A DNA stretch of 22,595 bases, from contig CAAGFN010000002.1 of the NCBI GenBank assembly GCA_900769145.1, forward strand, positions 1-22,595, in the 5' to 3' direction. Below the pieces are notes generated by a model. It did no database searches and was not told the origin of the DNA. It saw only the letters and a list, made by a program, of their open reading frames with translations. This document shows, in pieces, positions 16,999-22,595 of this stretch. Position 1 is the stretch's first letter, and each line of letters starts with the position of its first letter. The DNA comes from Rikenellaceae bacterium. Lineage in GTDB: Bacteria; Bacteroidota; Bacteroidia; Bacteroidales; UBA932. The translations under genes and the position numbers were made by a program.

Positions 16999-17024
16999 CA
17001 ATGACATTCAAACATATATTATAT

Positions 17025-17750
17025 ATGAAGGAAGAGATTTCCCTGGTCGAACAGGCCCAGCGAGACATATTGAAATATATTTCCGACAGCAAGGATTCCA
17101 GATTGCCGAAGGAACAGGAACTGGTGGAGAAACTCGGAGTGAGCCGGGTGGTAGTCAGGGAGGCATTGAGCCGGCTCAGGGCCGTGGGCATCATTGAGAC
17201 AAAAAGAAAGAAGGGATCCGTAGTGGTAGTCCCGGAAGTTTTCGGTGTCCTCAATTCCATCGTCGCCTCCGGGCTGCTGGACAAGAACACCCTCCGCGAC
17301 CTGTATGAATTGAGGCTCATGCTCGAAATCGGGATGGCCGACTTCGTGTTCGCCAACAAGACAGAGCGGCAGATGGAGGAACTTGACAGCATTGTCGGCG
17401 AAGAGGTGGTCCTGTGGAACGAAATGACCCTCGCAGAAAACGACGAAGCCCGGTACGCCGTAGCGAGGAAGCTCACCGACGTGGACATCCGCTTCCACTC
17501 AAAGTTGTTCGAGATGACCGGAAACAAGAGCCTGATGGACTTCCAATATATCTTGAGGCATCTTTTCACATTGTACTATCCGAAAATCAGGAACGACTAC
17601 CATTCCCAGACCCTGGTCTCTCATGTCAGCCTGTTCAATATTTTGAGAACCGGCACAGCCGACGCCTTCAGAATGGGCATGAGGCTTCATCTCAAGACCC
17701 AATTTGACAACATGGAGACAATACTGGACAATACGTTCAAGAACAGGTAG
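17025..17750 (+). CDS. GntR/FadR-family transcriptional regulator (FCD domain), probable NanR-type
   Basis: 241 residues from ATG 17025; the frame is open upstream, but the promoter at 16968-16998 places transcription start past the earlier ATG at 17001. An N-terminal winged helix-turn-helix of GntR type (about 5-70, 'LPKEQELVEKLGVSRVVVRE' then 'ALSRLRAVGIIETKRKKGS') is followed by an all-helical FCD ligand domain (about 88-232) with the expected metal-binding residues D154, H158, H200 and H222. Such regulators respond to small acids; E. coli NanR, of the same family, responds to N-acetylneuraminate. Divergent from nanA and followed by the symporter, it is best explained as the local sialic acid regulator, but its effector is not shown by sequence. 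Confidence 0.88.
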   Translation: MKEEISLVEQAQRDILKYISDSKDSRLPKEQELVEKLGVSRVVVREALSRLRAVGIIETKRKKGSVVVVPEVFGVLNSIVASGLLDKNTLRDLYELRLMLEIGMADFVFANKTERQMEELDSIVGEEVVLWNEMTLAENDEARYAVARKLTDVDIRFHSKLFEMTGNKSLMDFQYILRHLFTLYYPKIRNDYHSQTLVSHVSLFNILRTGTADAFRMGMRLHLKTQFDNMETILDNTFKNR

Positions 17751-17809
17751 CCAACGACAGATTGAATACTTAGTCCTTCCTCCCCGGAGGAGCCCATTTA
17801 TTATCGACA

Positions 17810-20347
17810 ATGAGAACACCGACATCAATAATTCTCGGCGCCATCGCCGCCCTATCCCTTATTTCCACAAATGCCATTGCCACTGACTGCGAAATCCGGA
17901 AAGCCGGCACACTGGACATCGGACACAGAGGACTGGCGACATTCTTCAGCGGGGTCATTGACGGAGTACCCATCATTGCCGGAGGTTCCGATTTCGAGGC
18001 GGCAGCACCATGGGATGGCGGCACAAAATCCTGGTATGACACCATATATACCCTGGAGAAGAGCGAAGACGGATGGCACGCCGTGGAATCCCCGGTCAGG
18101 CTGCCTGCCCGTCTGGGCAGCGGGTGCAGCGCAGGAGACGGTAAGTCCATCTACATTTTCGGAGGAAAGAACAATGAGAGAACCTCGGGTGCCGTGTACA
18201 GGATTACCATGCAAGGGGATATCAGGGTGGATTCCACGGCCGCTCTGCCACATGGCTTCATCCCCTGCGCAGCATTGTACAGGCAGGGACGGATTTACGT
18301 GCACGGGACTGCGGACGGAAAGAACAGACTGTACGCATTCTCCCCGGACAGGAACACGTGGAAGGAACTTACTGCATGCCCTGGCAGACCCGTAGAGGAA
18401 GGAGCCTGCCTTATCTATCAGCACAATGGCAGAGAGGAGGCTCTCTACCTTATAGGCGGAAGAGGCTATGATGCCGACAGTCTCCACATCGCTTCATCCA
18501 TATTTGAATATCTCCCGGCACATGATAAATGGAGGGAACTGCATCCTGACGGACTAGGAGAACTGATGTACACATCAGCTCTCGGATATGGTTCCGCTCA
18601 CATCATCATAATCGGAGGAGACGACGGAACAGAATTCCGAAAAAGGGCAGATTTGAGCAGCAGGATTGAGGCCTGCGATGACACGGAACTCAGGGACAGC
18701 CTCAGGGCAGAACTCCGGAATGCATTTATAAATCACCCGGGATTCTCCAGGAACATCTATGCCTACCATACTATTACCAACACGTTGACTCTCATTGGCA
18801 TAGCCAGAGAAGGGCTTCCCGCCTGCACCTCCGCAACGGTCATTGGAGACAGGATTTTATTGGTTTCGGGAGAAGCCGGTCCCGGGAGGCGCTCCCCCGA
18901 CATCATTGAAATCAAGGTGAAGGACAATGTCTCATTCGGCCTTCTGAACTATATCGTAATAATCCTCTATCTCGCCGGAATGCTCGGAATCGGCTTCTAC
19001 TTTTCCCGGAAGGCCAGGAATACGGACGAGTTTTTCAAGGGCGGTGGCAGAATCCCGTGGTGGGCTGCGGGTATCAGCATATTCGCAACCGCACTCAGCG
19101 CAATTACATTCCTCTCAATCCCCGCAAAGGCATATATGTCCGACTGGGGGATGTTCATGTTCAATATGGCAATCATCCTGATTGTACCGGTAGTCATCCA
19201 TTTTTACCTCCCTTTCTTCAGGAAGCTCAATGTTGCGTCTGCCTACCAATATCTTGAGGACAGGTTCAGCCCTTCAGCAAGATATCTGGCATCGGCATTC
19301 TTCTGCCTCTTCATGTTCGCAAGAGTGGCCATCGTGCTCTTCCTTCCGTCCCTCGCCCTCAATGCGGTAACCGGGCTGAACGTGTACCTGTGCATTCTCC
19401 TGATGGGACTGGTAACCATAGCATACTGCACGATGGGAGGCATCGAAGCAGTGGTCTGGGGCGATGTCATACAGGGAATAATCCTGGTTGGAGGAGCACT
19501 AATCTGCCTGGCTTACCTCCTGACAGGCGTCGAAGGAGGGACTGGAGAAGTATTCCGGATTGCCGCCGATAACCGGAAATTCAACATTCTGGATTTCTCC
19601 CTTGACTGGACACGTCCGGTATTCTGGGTTACGATAATCGGAGGATTTGCAAACCAGCTTCTCACATATACTAGCGACCAGTCAGTGGTCCAGAGATATC
19701 TCACGGTCAAGGACACGAAAGGGACTGAGAAAGGTTTGTGGCTCAATGGATTGCTGAGCATACCTATTACTCTCGTATTCTTCTCTATAGGGACGGGGCT
19801 TTACGTTTTCTTCAAAACACACCCGGCAATGCTGAATGTCGGAATGAACAATACCGACTCGATATTCCCTCATTTCATAATGTGCGAGTTGCCGTCAGGT
19901 GTTGCAGGTCTCCTGATTGCAGCCGTGTTTGCTGCCGCAATGTCAACACTCTCTGCCAACATCAATTCCACATCCACCGTAATGACTGAAGATTTCTTTA
20001 GAAAAATCCGCAGGGACGCATCTGACGAATCCAGAATGAGGTTTGCGAAATGGACTGGGGTTCTGCTGGGAGGCTTCGGAATAGTGATGGCCATTCTATT
20101 GGCAACCTTCGACATAGCCTCTCTTTGGGACCAGTTCAATTTTTTCCTCGGGCTGTTCCTGATGGGCATCTTCACCAAGCGTATTGGGACAAAGGCCGCC
20201 CTGACTGGTTTTGCGGGCAGTATCCTGAGTCTGTTGCTACTTCACAAGTATTCCCACGTCTCGGTCATACTTTATGGATTCCTGGGGCTTGCGACCTGCT
20301 TCATAAGCGGATATCTGTCCAGCTTTATTTACGGATACAGAAAATAG
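17810..20347 (+). CDS. Kelch-propeller (NanM-like mutarotase) fused to sodium:solute symporter
   Basis: 845 residues in two parts. Residues 1-25 are a signal peptide; about 30-370 are a Kelch-type beta-propeller with recurring IxxGG and Trp blade marks (IIAGGS 55-60, IYIFGGK 114-120, LYLIGGRG 212-219, IIIIGGDD 265-272), like the cyclically permuted relatives of NanM, which convert alpha- to beta-N-acetylneuraminate. From about 378 to the end is an SSS-family symporter of roughly 468 residues with many hydrophobic helices, 'RNTDEFFKGGGRIPWWAAG' after helix 1 and a Ser/Thr-rich helix (AAAMSTLSANINSTST) expected to hold the Na2 site. The propeller would sit in the periplasm at the transporter's mouth. 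Nothing suggests two separate genes: no stop and no internal start. It lies 59 bases after the regulator. Sialic acid as the substrate is inferred from the propeller and locus. Confidence 0.9.
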   Translation: MRTPTSIILGAIAALSLISTNAIATDCEIRKAGTLDIGHRGLATFFSGVIDGVPIIAGGSDFEAAAPWDGGTKSWYDTIYTLEKSEDGWHAVESPVRLPARLGSGCSAGDGKSIYIFGGKNNERTSGAVYRITMQGDIRVDSTAALPHGFIPCAALYRQGRIYVHGTADGKNRLYAFSPDRNTWKELTACPGRPVEEGACLIYQHNGREEALYLIGGRGYDADSLHIASSIFEYLPAHDKWRELHPDGLGELMYTSALGYGSAHIIIIGGDDGTEFRKRADLSSRIEACDDTELRDSLRAELRNAFINHPGFSRNIYAYHTITNTLTLIGIAREGLPACTSATVIGDRILLVSGEAGPGRRSPDIIEIKVKDNVSFGLLNYIVIILYLAGMLGIGFYFSRKARNTDEFFKGGGRIPWWAAGISIFATALSAITFLSIPAKAYMSDWGMFMFNMAIILIVPVVIHFYLPFFRKLNVASAYQYLEDRFSPSARYLASAFFCLFMFARVAIVLFLPSLALNAVTGLNVYLCILLMGLVTIAYCTMGGIEAVVWGDVIQGIILVGGALICLAYLLTGVEGGTGEVFRIAADNRKFNILDFSLDWTRPVFWVTIIGGFANQLLTYTSDQSVVQRYLTVKDTKGTEKGLWLNGLLSIPITLVFFSIGTGLYVFFKTHPAMLNVGMNNTDSIFPHFIMCELPSGVAGLLIAAVFAAAMSTLSANINSTSTVMTEDFFRKIRRDASDESRMRFAKWTGVLLGGFGIVMAILLATFDIASLWDQFNFFLGLFLMGIFTKRIGTKAALTGFAGSILSLLLLHKYSHVSVILYGFLGLATCFISGYLSSFIYGYRK

Positions 20348-20538
20348 GTTTTTCATTCTTCCATATAAAAATTCACGAGGCCGTCGCACTCACTGCGAAA
20401 GCCCCGCTACTTAACCTAAACTTAAACTATGAAAAACTTCGTTGCAAATCTAATATTTATTTTTCAAATATGTTATGCTTTTGTCAAAAATATTTATAAA
20501 GATTGCTAACTTTGAAGTATAAGCAATTACAGAAGACT
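20348..20538. other. Intergenic region, AT-rich in its second half
   Basis: No terminator hairpin with a T run was found after the symporter; a 5-bp stem TCGCA/TGCGA near 20385-20400 has no T tract. An ATG at 20430 opens a 26-codon frame, but it overlaps the thioesterase promoter and has no support. Confidence 0.5.
20480..20514 (+). promoter_or_regulatory. Predicted promoter of the thioesterase gene
   Basis: TTTG (20480-20483) and TAACTTTG (20507-20514) fit the Bacteroidota pattern, although the 23-base gap is longer than the usual 19-21. The start site would be near 20518-20522, which excludes the TTG at 20503 as start codon and supports the ATG at 20539. It marks the thioesterase as a separate unit from the sialic acid genes. 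Confidence 0.55.
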
Positions 20539-21339
20539 ATGGGCTATATTGAACTTGACGGCATTCACAGGAATGAATATCTGATAACATTCGAGGACAT
20601 TGACCCGGAATACAGGCTTAAACTTACTTCAGCATTGGCCTATTTCCAGAATTCGGTAGCGGCATTTATGACCGACAGGCACATTGCGGCATTCGACATC
20701 CGTCCGAATGGATACATGTGGGTAATTTCGGAAATTTCAATGAAGGTGAGCGAGGATGCTCCCATCTGGAGGGAAAGAATCACCTCGGAAGTCAGGGTTA
20801 GCGAACTGAGCTCGTCCAGAGCGTATTTCGATTTTTGTCTGAAACGCAATAATGGAAATGTATACGCATCAGGCACAGGCATTTGGACACCGATAAACCA
20901 GGCTACCGGAAGGCCTGTCCAGATTTCGGAGGTATGCGAGGTCAGGGATGCCGGCAGCGAGCCCCATACAAAACATCAAAGGGTAAAGTTCGAGGCCCAT
21001 GATGACCAGATTTCCGAGAATGAACATGTTACCACACTGAGCGACATGGATTTCAACAAGCACGTCGGCAACCGCTCGTATGTCAATTATGCCGTACGTG
21101 ATTTCCCGACGGATTTCATTGAGACCCATTACGTTTCATCGCTGGCAATCAAGTTCATCAGGCAGACATTCATCGGGGATACATTGATTTCCAGATGTTT
21201 CCGCATTGGAGACAACGGGCTGGACTACCTTGTCAAAATGGCATTTCCTTCCGGCGACGAGGCCTGCATACTGAGGATTGGATGGGAAAAGAGAATGCTG
21301 CCGGCACCGGTTATCGGTGAAGTGGTCAGGAGGCATTAG
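20539..21339 (+). CDS. Acyl-ACP thioesterase (FatA/FatB-like, double hotdog)
   Basis: Releases fatty acids from acyl carrier protein in the cytosol. 266 residues, close to bacterial members of the family, with no signal peptide. Two hotdog halves are visible: an N-terminal half with a substrate helix ('LALAYFQNSVAA'-like, about 30-45) and a C-terminal half carrying DMDFNKHVGNRSYVNYA (about 169-185), the family's catalytic Asn-His region (N173, H175) with the conserved D171. The ATG at 20539 is chosen from the promoter just upstream. It has no evident link to sialic acid use and is probably a housekeeping neighbour. Confidence 0.85.
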   Translation: MGYIELDGIHRNEYLITFEDIDPEYRLKLTSALAYFQNSVAAFMTDRHIAAFDIRPNGYMWVISEISMKVSEDAPIWRERITSEVRVSELSSSRAYFDFCLKRNNGNVYASGTGIWTPINQATGRPVQISEVCEVRDAGSEPHTKHQRVKFEAHDDQISENEHVTTLSDMDFNKHVGNRSYVNYAVRDFPTDFIETHYVSSLAIKFIRQTFIGDTLISRCFRIGDNGLDYLVKMAFPSGDEACILRIGWEKRMLPAPVIGEVVRRH

Positions 21340-21426
21340 ACCGGACATGCATCCATGGAAGGCCATGCAACATTGGAGGCCTTGATTGCATCTATATGCC
21401 GGTATAACGAAAAAACAGGAACAATT

Positions 21427-21894
21427 ATGAAAAAAACAGCGCTTTTAGCCATTTTGCTTCTTGGCCTCTGCAGTTGCACAAAAACAATTGATTGGCTCCC
21501 GATTACTTTCAAGGTGAGGGTACAGGACGCCCATGGCAATGATCTCCTCGATCCGGAAAAGGACAATTCCTGGATTATCGGCACCACCTTAAGTTTCAGG
21601 GGGATCATCGTTGAGATTGACGAAGAAAGTATCGCATATCCGAGGACCAGGGATTTACCTGCGATGTATGAGGGATTCAGGCTCGAGAAGAGCAATGATT
21701 ACTATTATCTTGCTTTCGGCGAATTCGATGGCGGTTCAAATTACGACAATGAGAATTTATTTCTCAACTGGCCGGACGGAAGCCACAATGTAATCACGTA
21801 CAAACGCAAGATTCACCAGGTGAGAATCAAGGCTAATGAGGTTTTCAAACTTGACGGTGTCAAGTGCTCAAACCCGGTTGTCATTGTCAAATAA
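21427..21894 (+). CDS. Small lipoprotein of unknown function
   Basis: 155 residues from ATG 21427, where MKKTALLAILLLGLCSC forms a clean lipoprotein signal (lipobox LCSC, Cys17); the open frame upstream has no signal and is not used. The mature part is a single beta-rich domain with 'NDLLDPEKDNSWIIG' (about 47-61) and 'NLFLNWPDGSHNVITY' (about 115-130). I recognise the general look of a small Bacteroidales lipoprotein group but cannot name a function. No promoter box was seen in the 87 bases after the thioesterase, so the two may be cotranscribed. Confidence 0.75.
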   Translation: MKKTALLAILLLGLCSCTKTIDWLPITFKVRVQDAHGNDLLDPEKDNSWIIGTTLSFRGIIVEIDEESIAYPRTRDLPAMYEGFRLEKSNDYYYLAFGEFDGGSNYDNENLFLNWPDGSHNVITYKRKIHQVRIKANEVFKLDGVKCSNPVVIVK

Positions 21895-22266
21895 ATGAAT
21901 TGCCGTCACTAAAAGCATTCCCTACCTTCGGACCTATTTCCAGATCATTGATGGACTGTGTTGCCTTACCGGAGATTCTCTTCACGATGACCGGTTTTCC
22001 CGACTCGTGCAAATCATATGACAGTCAATGTTCCACTACAGATACAATTGGCGGCACCCCCGCTGTCAGGTTATTTGCACGAAGCAATGGTGTGGACCTT
22101 CCACGAAATATGGCCGGAATTTGGATGGTCGCTTTGGATGTCGAACCATCCACGAAAAGATTCCCCAGCGTGGAAGGTTCAATTCCTATCCAGGCTCGTG
22201 ACATTCATCTGCACACCCACCGACCCGGTTTTACGCATCTGTAGGGCAAACTGCGGTGTCCCAATG
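21895..22266. other. 372-bp stretch without a convincing gene, between lipoprotein and CRISPR array
   Basis: Two overlapping plus-strand frames (21864-22244 and 22018-22299) have no recognisable protein; the second runs into the CRISPR repeat, so it is not a real gene. No cas gene, tRNA or clear leader was seen. A short stem ACCGG/CCGGT followed by TTTT lies near 21968-22000 and is too weak to call. Bases 21896-21910 resemble the first part of the CRISPR repeat at 12 of 15 positions (see findings). Confidence 0.6.
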
Positions 22267-22595
22267 GAAAGGAATTGCTTTCATTATCATTATCTTTGAC
22301 ACGTTGAACACAACACCAAGGCTATCGAGGCCGAATTTAACAAGGTTGTGAATTGCTTTCATTATCATTATCTTTGACACGTTGAACACAACGTGGACAA
22401 CCACGCAGCCAACCGTCACAACGTTGTGAATTGCTTTCATTATCATTATCTTTGACACGTTGAACACAACCTTGGCTCTGTGAAGAGGTTGACCGCTTCT
22501 GTTGTGAATTGCTTTCATTATCATTATCTTTGACACGTTGAACACAACCCAAGGTTGAAAGCGATGAAAGATTTCAGCGTTGTGAATTGCTTTCA
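22267..22595 (+). CRISPR. CRISPR array, 48-bp repeats and 30-bp spacers, type II-C-like, cut by the window edge
   Basis: Five repeats are seen: 22267-22314 (first five bases degenerate), 22345-22392, 22423-22470, 22501-22548 and the first 17 bases of one at 22579. The three complete inner repeats are identical. Spacers are 22315-22344, 22393-22422, 22471-22500 and 22549-22578, all exactly 30 bp and unrelated. Repeat boundaries are firm because flanking bases differ each time. The repeat begins GTTGTGAATTGCTTTCA and ends CACAAC, complementary to its first six bases. Long repeats (47-48 bp) with 30-bp spacers and a GTTGTG start are what is known for Cas9 type II-C arrays of Bacteroidota; no cas gene or tracrRNA is in the window, so the type is inferred. 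The repeat's orientation suggests rightward transcription. Confidence 0.95.
22346..22376 (+). promoter_or_regulatory. Promoter-like signal inside CRISPR repeats
   Basis: In the repeat at 22345 TTG (22346-22348) stands 20 bases before TATCTTTG (22369-22376), matching the Bacteroidota -33/-7 pattern. The same pair recurs at 22424-22454 and 22502-22532. The degenerate first repeat keeps TATCTTTG (22291-22298) but has lost the TTG. Transcription would begin near the repeat's 3' end and run through the spacer into the next repeat. Confidence 0.5.

Noticed and set aside
16905..17024. Upstream start codons for the GntR regulator (16905 and 17001).
   Set aside because: The predicted transcription start near 17002-17006 lies after both, and the GntR domain aligns from the ATG at 17025.
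17778..17792. GGAGGAG before the symporter start as a Shine-Dalgarno site.
   Set aside because: It is 17 bases from the ATG, too far, and Bacteroidota initiation seldom relies on such sites; no in-frame start lies at the right distance.
20430..20510. 26-codon frame starting MKNFVANLIF after the symporter.
   Set aside because: Very short, no support beyond an ATG, and it overlaps the thioesterase promoter box.
21864..22299. Two hypothetical proteins of 126 and 93 codons between the lipoprotein and the array.
   Set aside because: They overlap each other or the lipoprotein gene, one reads into the CRISPR repeat, and neither shows a domain, signal or promoter.
22231..22552. Long minus-strand frames across the CRISPR array with a repeated peptide (NVSKIMIMKAIHN).
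   Set aside because: Repeat (48) and spacer (30) are both multiples of three, so any open frame through one unit stays open through all; this is the array and not a repeat protein.

Overview
The window is chromosomal DNA of a Bacteroidota bacterium, most likely a gut-type Bacteroidales. The signs are SusC/RagA and SusD/RagB pairs, many short-signal lipoproteins, BACON domains, promoters of the TTG / TAnnTTTG type, and genes that rarely use Shine-Dalgarno sites. Genus cannot be told from this sequence.

Layout. (1) 1-2979, plus strand: the end of a SusC-like transporter and its SusD partner, closed by a strong hairpin terminator (3003-3036). This is the tail of a separate polysaccharide utilisation locus (PUL). 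(2) 3212-16770, minus strand: an eight-gene, tightly spaced operon read right to left: N-acetylneuraminate lyase (nanA), SusC-like, SusD-like, lipoprotein sialidase, fimbrillin-like lipoprotein, calcineurin-type phosphoesterase lipoprotein, triple-BACON lipoprotein, and a second, soluble-type sialidase. (3) 16771-17024: a divergent control region with one good Bacteroidetes-type promoter on each strand and candidate operators. (4) 17025-20347, plus strand: a FadR-family GntR regulator, then an 845-residue fusion of a NanM-like Kelch propeller to a sodium:solute symporter. (5) 20539-21894: an acyl-ACP thioesterase with its own promoter, and an unassigned small lipoprotein. (6) 21895-22266: no convincing gene. 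(7) 22267-22595: the start of a CRISPR array with 48-bp repeats and 30-bp spacers that runs off the right edge. No cas gene is in view.

Parts 2-4 read as one system for harvesting sialic acid from host glycans. Two sialidases release it, surface lipoproteins probably hold the glycan, the SusCD pair imports it across the outer membrane, the propeller converts the released alpha anomer to beta next to the inner-membrane symporter, and NanA splits it into ManNAc and pyruvate. The next steps (ManNAc epimerase, amino-sugar kinase) are not in the window. The least ordinary parts are the propeller-symporter fusion, a C-terminal domain shared by two otherwise different lipoproteins of the operon, the phosphoesterase, and a promoter-like signal inside every intact CRISPR repeat.
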